NCBI RefSeq assembly: GCF_001514115.1
Contig: NZ_KQ948451.1
Location: forward strand, 828,109-892,108
From: Streptomyces olivochromogenes
GTDB taxonomy: Bacteria > Actinomycetota > Actinomycetes > Streptomycetales > Streptomycetaceae
Direction: 5' to 3'
Length of the DNA stretch: 64,000 bases
The first letter of the stretch is position 1; each line of letters opens with the position of its first letter. The notes beneath the pieces were generated by a model. It worked only from the letters and a program-made list of their open reading frames with translations, was not told the origin of the DNA and made no database searches. Shown here piece after piece: positions 17,809 to 25,349 of this stretch. A program made the translations under genes and the position numbers.

Positions 17809-18846
17809 TCAGCGGGGGGTGGGGACCTTGAAGGTGTGCCGGTGGTGCCACCGGAGCCGGACCCGGGTGCCGCGATAGGCGGCGACGTCCTCGGAGGAGG
17901 TCTCCAGGTTCTGCTGGAGCGCGGTCAGCCGTCCGCCCGCGTCGAGGTCCACCAGGAAACGGGTGGCGTCGCCCAGATAGACGACCTCGACGACGGTTCC
18001 CGTGGCGGTGGAGTGCTCCGGTTCGTCGGCCTCGGCGGACTCCTTGAGGACCCGGATCTTCTCGGGCCTGATGCTGTAGGTGCCCGAGGCGCCCACCACC
18101 TGCTGTGCGGAGTCCCCTTCGAGCAGGTTGGAGGTGCCGACGAAGCCCGCGACGAAGGGGGTGGCGGGGCGTTCGTAGATCTCGGCCGGGGTGCCGACCT
18201 GTTCGATGCGGCCCTGGTTGAAGACGGCGATGCGGTCGCTCATCGTCAGGGCCTCCTCCTGGTCGTGGGTGACGAAGACGAAGGTGATGCCGACCTCGCG
18301 CTGGATCGCCTTGAGTTCGACCTGCATCTGCTCGCGCAGCTTGAGGTCGAGGGCGCCGAGCGGCTCGTCGAGCAGCAGCACCCGGGGGCGCCCGACGAGG
18401 GCGCGGGCGAGTGCGACGCGCTGGCGCTGACCGCCGGAGAGCTGGGAGGGGCGGCGGGCGCCGAAGCCTTCGAGGCGTACGTCCGCGAGCGCTTCGCGGG
18501 CCTGTTGGAGCCGCTTGGCCTTGGGCACCTTGCGGACCTTGAGGCCGTACGCGACGTTCTGCTCGACGGTCATGTGCGGGAACAGCGCGTAGTCCTGGAA
18601 GACGGTGTGCACGTCCCGCTCGAAGGGGGCCAGCCCGGTGACCTCCTGGCCCGCCAGCTCGATCCGGCCCGCGGTCGGGCTCTCGAAGCCGGCGATCATC
18701 CGCAGGACGGTCGTCTTGCCCGAGCCGGACGGGCCGAGCATCGAGAAGAACTCACCGTCGGCGATGTCCAGGTCCACTCCGGCCACGGCGGTCGTCTCAC
18801 CGAACACCTTCCGCAGGCCCTGGAGCCGGATCGCTGTTGCCTCCAT
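17809..18846 (-). CDS. ABC transporter ATP-binding protein (PotA-like)
   Basis: A 345-residue ATPase with Walker [10 protein letters not shown], signature LSGGQRQR, Walker [12 protein letters not shown] and a C-terminal TOBE-type regulatory domain (from about residue 245). The ATG at 18846 has an AAAGG site at proper distance; an in-frame ATG at 18900 would run into the promoter. It is the first gene of the whole minus-strand gene train and carries its own dedicated ATPase, unlike the maltose module. Confidence 0.9.
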   Translation of the reverse strand: MEATAIRLQGLRKVFGETTAVAGVDLDIADGEFFSMLGPSGSGKTTVLRMIAGFESPTAGRIELAGQEVTGLAPFERDVHTVFQDYALFPHMTVEQNVAYGLKVRKVPKAKRLQQAREALADVRLEGFGARRPSQLSGGQRQRVALARALVGRPRVLLLDEPLGALDLKLREQMQVELKAIQREVGITFVFVTHDQEEALTMSDRIAVFNQGRIEQVGTPAEIYERPATPFVAGFVGTSNLLEGDSAQQVVGASGTYSIRPEKIRVLKESAEADEPEHSTATGTVVEVVYLGDATRFLVDLDAGGRLTALQQNLETSSEDVAAYRGTRVRLRWHHRHTFKVPTPR

Positions 18847-18885
18847 GGGCGGGAACCTTTCTGGTGCACTGGCGCGTTGACCGGA

Positions 18886-18914
18886 AAGATATGAAGTCAT
18901 AGTTCAAAGCTCAA
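18886..18914 (-). promoter_or_regulatory. Promoter for the Pot-like importer
   Basis: On the minus strand TTGAGC (18909-18914) and TATCTT (18886-18891) are 17 bases apart, a good sigma-70-like match, and the -10 lies about 40 bases before the ATPase start. This is the probable head of the gene train down to 9073. Confidence 0.5.
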
Positions 18915-18932
18915 GACCCCCTTACAGTAAAG

Positions 18933-18943
18933 GTTGAGTCAAC
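18933..18943. promoter_or_regulatory. Candidate operator GTTGA-G-TCAAC between divergent genes
   Basis: An 11-base inverted repeat placed 16 bases before the second GntR gene and upstream of the importer promoter. GntR/FadR proteins often bind such short palindromes in divergent promoters. No second copy was seen nearby. Confidence 0.35.
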
Positions 18944-18959
18944 GCACAAGGTGGTGGCC

Positions 18960-19787
18960 GTGAAGCAGTACGTGAACAACAACGCCGAGGGTGCCCGCAG
19001 AGCCGTTTTCACCCCCGTGGACAACCGGGCCCGGGTGGACACGGTCATCCGCAGGCTCAGCGACGCCATCGAGCTCGGGCTGCTCGCCGACGGGGAGCAG
19101 CTGCCCGGCGAGATGGAGCTGGCCGGGCAGCTCGGCGTGTCCACGGTCACCCTGCGCGAGGCCCTGATGGCGCTGCGCCAGCAAGGGCTGGTCACCACCC
19201 GCAGAGGGCGCGGCGGCGGCAGCTTCGTCTCCCTCCCCGAGGTCCCCGGCGAGGAGCGGCTCAAGGTGCGGCTGGCCGGCTGGAGCACGGAGGAGCTGCG
19301 CGATCTGGGCGACCACTGGGCCGCCCTGTCGGGCGCGGCCGCCCAGCTGGCCGCGGAGCGCACGGAGCCGGGCGACCTGCAGCAACTGCGGCGCACACTG
19401 GACGAGTTGGCGTCCGCCGAGGACGCGGCGGCGCGCAGCCGGGTCTACGGCCGGTTTCATGTCGAGCTCGCGGCGGCGGCCCAGTCCGCCCGGCTGACCC
19501 GCGAGCAGGTCGCGCTCCAGACGGAAGTGGGGGCGCTGTTGTGTCTCGTGCTCGGGGACGACGCATATCGTGAAGAAGTCGCAGACCGTCACCGCTCCGT
19601 AATCTCGGCCGTGCAAGATGGGGCCCACGCATCGGCCAGAGCGCTGGCCGAGCGGTGCGTCCAGGCCTCGACGGCACGGCTCATCGCCGTCCGCCTCGCG
19701 ATGCCGCGCGCCGCGTCCGGTCCCCGTCCGCTGGAGGGCACCCATGAGCAGGAGCCCCGGTCCGGCCGGCGCCACGGCGACGCTTGA
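18960..19787 (+). CDS. GntR-family regulator (FadR subfamily), divergent from the Pot-like importer
   Basis: A 275-residue regulator. The winged helix lies near residues 24-90 (VDTVIRRLSDAIELGLLADG, STVTLREALMALRQQGLV, then RGRGGGSFVS). The C-terminal helical FCD-like domain is shorter than usual, followed by a proline/arginine-rich tail. The GTG at 18960 has AAGG upstream; the in-frame GTG at 18951 would overlap that site. The 3' end overlaps the Cache-domain gene by 44 bases. It probably controls the divergent importer and catabolic genes together with its sensor neighbour. Confidence 0.87.
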   Translation: MKQYVNNNAEGARRAVFTPVDNRARVDTVIRRLSDAIELGLLADGEQLPGEMELAGQLGVSTVTLREALMALRQQGLVTTRRGRGGGSFVSLPEVPGEERLKVRLAGWSTEELRDLGDHWAALSGAAAQLAAERTEPGDLQQLRRTLDELASAEDAAARSRVYGRFHVELAAAAQSARLTREQVALQTEVGALLCLVLGDDAYREEVADRHRSVISAVQDGAHASARALAERCVQASTARLIAVRLAMPRAASGPRPLEGTHEQEPRSGRRHGDA

Positions 19788-20523
19788 CGCGACACCGGAG
19801 GCGGCCGTCGCCGCCCAGGTCCGCTCCACCCTTGAGGCCGTGTTCGAGGCGGTTGCCGAGACCCGCGCCGACACCACGGCCCGGCTCACCGGGGTCGCCG
19901 CGCAGGGCCGTCGCCCCGCGACCGTCGACCTGGCCGCGCTGCGCCCGGGGCTTCACCTCCGGCTCGCCCGGCAGAAGTTGGTGTCGGGCGTCGGGTTCGT
20001 CGCCTCGCCGGGACTGCTGAGTGACGTACCGGCGTGGCTGGAGTGGTGGCAGACCGGCTCCGACGGGGACGTACGGCCGCTGCTGCTCGACCTCGACCCG
20101 GCGCACTCCGCGTACTCCGACTACACGCACTGGGACTGGTTCGCCCTCCCCCGTGACACCGGGCAGCGGGCGGTCGCCGGGCCCTATGTGGACTATCTCT
20201 GCTCCGACGAGTACAGCCTGACGCTGTCCGCGCCCGTGCAGGTTGAGGGCCGGTTCGTGGGGGTCGCGGCGGCCGACGTGTATCTGCGGCACTTCGAGGC
20301 GGCGGTCGTGCCGCTGCTCCAACAACTGCCCGGGGCCGCCCACCTGGTGAACGGGCGCGGGCGGGTGGCCGCGTCCGCCGATCCCGCGCATCTGGCCGGA
20401 TCGCTCACCAAGGGCCCGGACTTCGGGTCCGTACTGGCGCAGGCACGGACCGCGCGCCACGACGGGATGCGGCTGATCCCGTGCGACGGAGTGCCCCTCG
20501 TGCTCGTGGTCCTGGACCCCTGA
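19744..20523 (+). CDS. Cache-domain protein, stand-alone sensor
   Basis: A 259-residue protein with a Cache-type ligand-binding fold and no signaling output domain. The first 80 residues are alpha-helical and could form the long N-terminal helix of Cache domains. The segment WEWWQTGSDG-to-DYTHWDWFALPRDTG and the GPYVDYLCSDEYSLTLSAPV strand resemble dCache small-molecule-binding proteins. There is no obvious signal peptide or membrane helix, so a cytoplasmic location is likely. The 44-base overlap with the GntR gene implies coupled expression and possibly a joint sensor-regulator unit. Function is inferred. Confidence 0.7.
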   Translation: MSRSPGPAGATATLDATPEAAVAAQVRSTLEAVFEAVAETRADTTARLTGVAAQGRRPATVDLAALRPGLHLRLARQKLVSGVGFVASPGLLSDVPAWLEWWQTGSDGDVRPLLLDLDPAHSAYSDYTHWDWFALPRDTGQRAVAGPYVDYLCSDEYSLTLSAPVQVEGRFVGVAAADVYLRHFEAAVVPLLQQLPGAAHLVNGRGRVAASADPAHLAGSLTKGPDFGSVLAQARTARHDGMRLIPCDGVPLVLVVLDP

Positions 20524-20554
20524 GCGGGCCCAGACCCCGGACCGCCGAGTGCGC

Positions 20555-21202
20555 TCACACCACGCGCAGCTCCGCCGCGCCGTTGCGCGTCCTGCGCGGT
20601 CCGGCCGCCATGGGCCGCGCCTCGCGCAGGACCAGGGTCATCCGCGTGTATCCCATGTCCTGAAGGGTCTTGGGGGTCTCGCCGACGATCCGGCAGTCCG
20701 TGCGGCCCCAGCGGGGATCGGGGTGCACCAGCGGCCGTACGGCGCCGTCGTGCTCGACGGCGACCGGGCCGACGGCGCGGATCCAGTGCGGCAGGCCCTG
20801 CCGGTAGGCGGCCTCCATGATCGGGTCCTGGGCGATGTCCCGGCGGATCGACTGGAGTCCGCGGTCCTGACCGTGGCGCTCCACCGCCGCGGCGAAGTGG
20901 GCCAGCATCGGCAGGCACCAGCTCGACTCGTGCTCGCCGAGGACCGTGGCCGCGTCCGGGTGAAACAGGACGAACCGGAGGAAGTTGTCACCCGGCATGG
21001 CGGTCGGATGGGGGCCCACGCCGCCGAAAAGTGTCTCGAACGCGGCGTTGGACAACACGACGTCCCAGCGGTGGTCGAAGACGACGGACGGGAACGCGAC
21101 GGCCTCCAGAAGAGCGGCGTAGTCCTGGAGATACGCCTGAGCCTCGAGACTCTCGGGGACAGGTCGCGGCTGGGACCGCTGCCATCCTGCCTGGTACGCC
21201 AT
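20555..21202 (-). CDS. Stand-alone MmyB-like (MLTR) ligand-binding domain protein without an HTH
   Basis: A 215-residue protein resembling the C-terminal ligand-binding domain of MmyB-type regulators. Supporting segments are SVVFDHRWDVVLSNAAFETLFG near residues 38-59, GDNFLRFVLFHPDAATVL, and the late H-P-D-P-RWGRTDCRIVGE. Typical members have an N-terminal XRE helix-turn-helix of about 80 residues; none is present here. The ATG at 21202 has GAGGGG upstream and no HTH-coding frame precedes it. It diverges from an XRE gene, so the missing DNA-binding part could be supplied in trans. That is speculative. Confidence 0.7.
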   Translation of the reverse strand: MAYQAGWQRSQPRPVPESLEAQAYLQDYAALLEAVAFPSVVFDHRWDVVLSNAAFETLFGGVGPHPTAMPGDNFLRFVLFHPDAATVLGEHESSWCLPMLAHFAAAVERHGQDRGLQSIRRDIAQDPIMEAAYRQGLPHWIRAVGPVAVEHDGAVRPLVHPDPRWGRTDCRIVGETPKTLQDMGYTRMTLVLREARPMAAGPRRTRNGAAELRVV

Positions 21203-21273
21203 CGGGAGGTCACCCCTCTTGCCTCTGCGGCCTTCACGCGGCGCCCCGATCCTGCTGCCCCGAGCTCAGCCAT

Positions 21274-21331
21274 GTCAACTATCGTGGCATTTGGCGCTTG
21301 TTGACGGCTGATTCGCGCCACAGTTGTGGCG
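21274..21331. promoter_or_regulatory. Two inverted repeats between the MmyB-like and XRE genes
   Basis: GTCAAC (21274-21279) and GTTGAC (21300-21305) form an inverted repeat with a 20-base spacer. CGCCACA-GT-TGTGGCG (21316-21331) is a perfect 16-base palindrome. Both lie in the 240-base divergent gap and are good operator candidates for the XRE regulator. Confidence 0.5.
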
Positions 21332-21387
21332 ACAGCTGGATGTGAGTTCGAGCGAGCGGCTACTCTCCCGTTGGTCCCTGACCCTTG

Positions 21388-21428
21388 TGAGAGAGACCTG
21401 AGAGACCTGAGCGAGACTGAGAGAGACG
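21388..21428 (+). repeat. Tandem GAGAGACCT-type repeats in the XRE leader
   Basis: About four degenerate 9-10 base units (TGAGAGAGACC, TGAGAGACC, TGAGCGAGAC, TGAGAGAGAC) run directly up to the ribosome-binding site of the XRE gene. The purine-rich tract may affect ribosome access or be replication slippage. Confidence 0.55.
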
Positions 21429-21442
21429 TAGGAGATCAGTCG

Positions 21443-22099
21443 GTGACGGATGGCTTCGAAGTTCCGGGCGCCACGGCGACGGTTCTGCTGCCGGCCGTCG
21501 TGGCCCGGGTCACCGCACTCGCCGACCGGCTCGATGTGCAGCACTCCGAGGTTTTCGACGTCCAGCGCCTGTCGGCCGAGTCCGGCGTGCCCCAACCCGT
21601 GGTGCGGGCCCTGCTGGGCGGCCGCCCCGCCGGGGAGCCCGATCTCCAGGCCCGCTTCCTCCAGCGCCTGGACCTGTTGCGGCGTACCCGGCTCAAGCCC
21701 AATGGGCGCAAATACACCCAACAGGAGATCGCCGACGGCGCCGGAATGTCGCGTCAACAGGCGGGCGCCCTCATCAACGGCGACCGGCGCCCCACCATGG
21801 AGCACTGCGACGCCATCCAGCGCTTCTTCCGGGTGCACGCGGGGTTCCTGACGGCCGAGGACTCCGAGGCGCTCGTGGGCGCCCTGCAGCGCTCGGAGCA
21901 GGAGCTCCTGCAACAGCTCGCCGACCGCGAGCGCAAGGCGGCCGCGGCCGCCGACGACCCGCTGGAGCGACTGCTCCAGGACCACGGGGTCCGCGGAATC
22001 GCCTGGCGGGCCGCGCAGTTGCCCACCGACCAGCACCGCGACAAGGTCGCCGAGTGGCTGGACATGCTCTTGGAGAGCGTCAAGCGGCCCGAGTCGTGA
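21443..22099 (+). CDS. XRE-family (HTH_3-type) transcriptional regulator
   Basis: A 218-residue regulator. The DNA-binding helix-turn-helix is in the middle: RKYTQQEIADGAGMSRQQAGALINGDRRPTMEHC, about residues 92-125. It is preceded by a helical N-terminal domain and followed by an Asp/Glu/Arg-rich helix and a C-terminal helical domain. I chose the GTG at 21443 because GGAG lies 8 bases upstream; an earlier start at 21326 would cover the promoter palindromes. It is followed within 14 bases by an HExxH protease gene, the same order as phage/ICE ImmR-ImmA pairs in which the protease inactivates the repressor. Confidence 0.82.
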   Translation: MTDGFEVPGATATVLLPAVVARVTALADRLDVQHSEVFDVQRLSAESGVPQPVVRALLGGRPAGEPDLQARFLQRLDLLRRTRLKPNGRKYTQQEIADGAGMSRQQAGALINGDRRPTMEHCDAIQRFFRVHAGFLTAEDSEALVGALQRSEQELLQQLADRERKAAAAADDPLERLLQDHGVRGIAWRAAQLPTDQHRDKVAEWLDMLLESVKRPES

Positions 22100-22113
22100 T
22101 CCGGGGGAGAACT

Positions 22114-22662
22114 GTGGGCATCGGAAGGGACATGCGCCGCCTGTGCGGCGAGTTGGTCGCGGAGCTCTCGCTCCCGGCACCGGCGGAACCCGGCGAGCTG
22201 TACGCCGCCCTGTGCGACGCCATGAGCAGACGCCGCGGCCGTCCCGTCCAGTTCCGTACGGCCGCGTTCCCGCCCGGCACCGCCAGCGGGCTGTGGCTCG
22301 ACATGGCCGACCAGGACCTCGTCGTCATCGAGGAACGCACCGCCCCCGACCACCAGTTGGTGATCCTCGGCCACGAACTGTGGCACATGAAGGCCGGGCA
22401 CTGCAGTCACCACGTCGAGGGCGCCGCCGTCGCGGCCCGCTTACTCAGCGACACCGCCGATCTGCAGGCGACCGTCCTGAGGGTCGCCGCGCGCACCCGC
22501 TTCGACCTCGCGGACGAGAAGGAGGCCGAGAGCTTCGGTCTGCTGCTCGCCAGCAAGTGCCGTACCTGGCTTGCCGGTTCGCCACTGCGCGGGCCGGTGA
22601 GCCGGGACGGTCTGGCCGGCCGCATCGAGGCGTCCCTGGGGTACCGCGGACCGCAGGGCTGA
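22114..22662 (+). CDS. ImmA/IrrE-like metalloprotease (HExxH), ParH-like
   Basis: A 182-residue protein with the zinc-protease motif HELWH starting at about residue 87, followed by a MKAGHCSHH segment. The flanking region LVILGHELWHMKAG matches the ImmA/IrrE peptidase core. The GTG at 22114 has GGGGGAG 4 bases upstream. A GTG at 22096 overlaps the XRE stop as GTGA but has no site, so it is the alternative. Known ImmA proteins cleave a cognate XRE repressor. Here the XRE gene is directly upstream and a membrane protein gene is directly downstream. Activity and target are inferred. Confidence 0.8.
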   Translation: MGIGRDMRRLCGELVAELSLPAPAEPGELYAALCDAMSRRRGRPVQFRTAAFPPGTASGLWLDMADQDLVVIEERTAPDHQLVILGHELWHMKAGHCSHHVEGAAVAARLLSDTADLQATVLRVAARTRFDLADEKEAESFGLLLASKCRTWLAGSPLRGPVSRDGLAGRIEASLGYRGPQG

Positions 22663-22677
22663 GGCGCCTTCCCGGAC

Positions 22678-23886
22678 ATGGACGGATCCAGCTACTACGT
22701 CCCGGCCGTCGCCATGGGCGTCGCCCTCGCCGTCAAGGCGCCCACCCTGATCCGCGGCTGGCGCGACCCGCTGCTGCGGTCGGTGGGCGTCCTGCTGGCG
22801 CTGGCCTGCCTGGTGTTCCTCTTCGCGGCCCCGCCGACCATCGCCGAGGTCAATGACCTCACCGGTATCCCCAACGTCTCGGCGCCCCTGGTCTACTGCC
22901 TGCTGAGCGTCTTCAGCGCGTCCTGTCTGGTGCTGATCATCCACTGGCGCGGCGGACCCCCCGAGGTCACCCGCCGGCTCTCCCGCCGCTGGATCACCGG
23001 GTACGGCGTCGTCAGCGTGGCGCTGGTCGTGCTCTACCTGCTCGGGGACTGCCCCGAGGAGCGCCTGCGGGACCTCGACACCTACTACGCGAACACCCCG
23101 TTCATCCGCGAGATGATCGTCCTCTACCTCGTGGCGCTGACCGTCGCGGGTGTCGCGATGAACGTCATGTGCTGGCGCTGGGCCCTTCAGGTGGACGGCT
23201 GGCTGCGCGCCGGGCTGCTGACGATCGCGGTCGGCTTCCTCTTCAACGTCCCCTACTCGGCGACCAAGTTCGTCGCCGTCGTGGCCCGCTGGAACGGCGC
23301 GAACCTGGACGGTCTGAGCACCGACGTGGCCCCTGTACTGGCCTCCGTCGGAGCCCAGGTCAGCGCGGTCGGCTTCCTGCTCCCGCTGGCCTGCCAGCGC
23401 ATCGGGGACAGCTGGACCACCTGGTCGACGTACCGCAGGCTCGGACCGCTGTGGCGCGAGCTGAGGACGGTCTCGGCGCACGCGGAGCACGCGGTGCGGA
23501 TCTCCTGGTGGTCCTCCGCCGAACTCCAGGTCACCCAGCGGGAGTCCGACATCCACGACGGCATGCTCAGCCTGTACCCCTACTTCGACTCCGCGGTACG
23601 CTCCCTCGCCTACGACGCGGCCGTGACGGCGGGCTCCGAGCCCGCCCAGGCTCAGGCCGAGGCCGACGCGGCGATGGTGACGGCGGCGGTGCGGGCCAGG
23701 ACGGCCGACCCGGAGGGCAGGGTCATCAGCGCGGCGGAGGCCGCCACCACCCCCGCCGCTTCCGCCGAGGGTCCACGCGACCTCGTACGGATGTCGATGG
23801 CCCTGCGTCAGTCACCCGTCGTCGCGGCCGTCCGAGGACGGGCCGCGACCAGGTCAGAGAGCGACTTCCATGAGCAATCCCGCTAG
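22678..23886 (+). CDS. Seven-helix membrane protein, MAB_1171c family, with cytoplasmic C-terminal domain
   Basis: A 402-residue protein. Seven hydrophobic segments can be drawn: about 4-20, 35-55, 65-88, 101-118, 139-162, 177-203 and 217-240. The remaining 160 residues are hydrophilic, with WSSAELQVTQRESDIHDGMLSLYPYFD resembling the DUF6545-type domain of the MAB_1171c family. Those proteins are labelled putative transporters, without experimental support that I know of. The layout (7TM plus soluble domain) is also compatible with a membrane sensor. It lies 15 bases after the protease gene and overlaps the oxidoreductase gene by 17 bases, so the four genes are one unit. Confidence 0.75.
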   Translation: MDGSSYYVPAVAMGVALAVKAPTLIRGWRDPLLRSVGVLLALACLVFLFAAPPTIAEVNDLTGIPNVSAPLVYCLLSVFSASCLVLIIHWRGGPPEVTRRLSRRWITGYGVVSVALVVLYLLGDCPEERLRDLDTYYANTPFIREMIVLYLVALTVAGVAMNVMCWRWALQVDGWLRAGLLTIAVGFLFNVPYSATKFVAVVARWNGANLDGLSTDVAPVLASVGAQVSAVGFLLPLACQRIGDSWTTWSTYRRLGPLWRELRTVSAHAEHAVRISWWSSAELQVTQRESDIHDGMLSLYPYFDSAVRSLAYDAAVTAGSEPAQAQAEADAAMVTAAVRARTADPEGRVISAAEAATTPAASAEGPRDLVRMSMALRQSPVVAAVRGRAATRSESDFHEQSR

Positions 23887-25318
23887 CGCGGCAGCAGGCG
23901 ACAGAGCTACGGCCCCCCGGCGGGCCGTCGTCATCGGCGCGGGGACGGCCGGTCTGCTGGCCGCCGCCGCCCTGGACCCGTACGCCGAGGTCACCGTCGT
24001 CGAGCGCGACGTCCTGCCGAACGGGCCCGCGCCGCGCAAGGGCCTCCCGCAGGCCCGGCACGCCCATCTGCTGTTGTCCGGCGGCGCCCGCGCGATGGAG
24101 GAGCTGCTGCCGGGAGTGACCGCCGCCTGGCTCGCCGCGGGCGCCCGCCGGATCCCGATGCCCACCGGATTCGTCTCGCTGACGGCGCGGGGCTGGCTGC
24201 GGCGCTGGCCCGAGACGGAGTTCATGATCTCGTGCAGCCGTGATCTGCTCGACTCGGTACTGCGCGACCGGGTCGCCACGAAGGACCGCGTGACCGTCGT
24301 GGACGGCACGGAGCTGCTCGGTCTGGAGGGCGACGCCGCCCGGGTGACGGGCGTGCGCGTACGGATGCGCGACGGCGGGCAACGGGTGCTGCCTGCCGAC
24401 CTGGTGGTGGACGCCTCGGGGCGCGGCTCGCGCTCCACCCTCTGGCTCGACGCGCTGGGTGTCGCGCCGGCGCCGCTGGACGAGGTCGACTCCGGACTCA
24501 CCTACGCCAGCCGGATCTTCCGGGCACCGGCGGGCACCGAGGACTACCCCGTCGTCGGTGTACAGCCCGACCCGGCGCAGCCTGTACCGGGTCGCTCCGC
24601 GACGATCGTGCCCGTCGAGGGCGGACGCTGGCTGGTGACGCTGTCGGGCACCCGCGAGGGACAGCCGACGGACTCCGTCGAGGAGTTCGAGCCGTTCGCG
24701 CGCGGCCTGCGGCACCCCGTGGTGGGCGAGCTGATCGCGCACGCCGAGCCGCTGACGGACGTCGCCATCAGTCGCAGCACGATCAACCGGCGGCGCTTCT
24801 TCGAGAAGGTCAAGGGCTGGCCGGAGGGGTTCGTCGCGCTCGGCGACGCCGTCGCCACGTACAACCCGGTCTACGGGCACGGCATGTCGGTGGCAGCGCA
24901 GGGCGCGCTGGCGCTGCGCGGCGAGCTCGCCGAGCACGGCATCGCGGCGCCGGGGCTCGCGCGGCGGGTGCAGCGGGCGGTGGCCCTTCCGGTGACGATC
25001 GCCTGGGAGCTGGCCACGGGCACGGACATCCGCTACCCGGGCGCGATCGGCGAGCAGCCCGGGCTCACGCGGAGGTTGCTGGGGCGCTACGTCGACCGGC
25101 TCCTGCGCACGGCGGCGGGACACCCCCTGGCGGCCCGGGCGTTCCTGGCCGTGTTCACCCTCTCCGCTCCCCTGTCCACGCTGGTCGGACCGAAGGTCGC
25201 CGTCGCCGTGCTGCGCGGCCCGCGGCGCTCTGCCCTGACCGCCCCGCCCTTCACGACCGAGGAGCGGGAAGCGTTGCTGAGCGTCCCGGAGCCGTCGGGA
25301 ACGCCGGCGGCGGGCTGA
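23870..25318 (+). CDS. FAD-dependent oxidoreductase / monooxygenase (geranylgeranyl-reductase/PHBH-like fold)
   Basis: A 482-residue flavoprotein. The FAD motif VVIGAGTAGLLAAAAL is at about residues 24-39 and the second FAD-contact motif FVALGDAVATYNPVYGHGMSVA lies near 322-343. The region between resembles aromatic-ring or lipid-directed monooxygenases of the squalene epoxidase/geranylgeranyl reductase group. The C-terminal 70 residues are hydrophobic in part, suggesting membrane association. Overlap with the 7TM gene by 17 bases indicates coupled translation. The substrate is unknown; a lipid or small signal molecule is plausible given the neighbours. Confidence 0.82.
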   Translation: MSNPASAAAGDRATAPRRAVVIGAGTAGLLAAAALDPYAEVTVVERDVLPNGPAPRKGLPQARHAHLLLSGGARAMEELLPGVTAAWLAAGARRIPMPTGFVSLTARGWLRRWPETEFMISCSRDLLDSVLRDRVATKDRVTVVDGTELLGLEGDAARVTGVRVRMRDGGQRVLPADLVVDASGRGSRSTLWLDALGVAPAPLDEVDSGLTYASRIFRAPAGTEDYPVVGVQPDPAQPVPGRSATIVPVEGGRWLVTLSGTREGQPTDSVEEFEPFARGLRHPVVGELIAHAEPLTDVAISRSTINRRRFFEKVKGWPEGFVALGDAVATYNPVYGHGMSVAAQGALALRGELAEHGIAAPGLARRVQRAVALPVTIAWELATGTDIRYPGAIGEQPGLTRRLLGRYVDRLLRTAAGHPLAARAFLAVFTLSAPLSTLVGPKVAVAVLRGPRRSALTAPPFTTEEREALLSVPEPSGTPAAG

Positions 25319-25349
25319 GCGGAGCGCGGGCGTCCGGCGGCGGTGGGTG

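Noticed and set aside
21416..22099. Prophage or integrative element around the XRE/HExxH genes
   Set aside because: No integrase, attachment repeat, tRNA or codon-use shift is present; the ImmA-like protease alone is not evidence for a mobile element.
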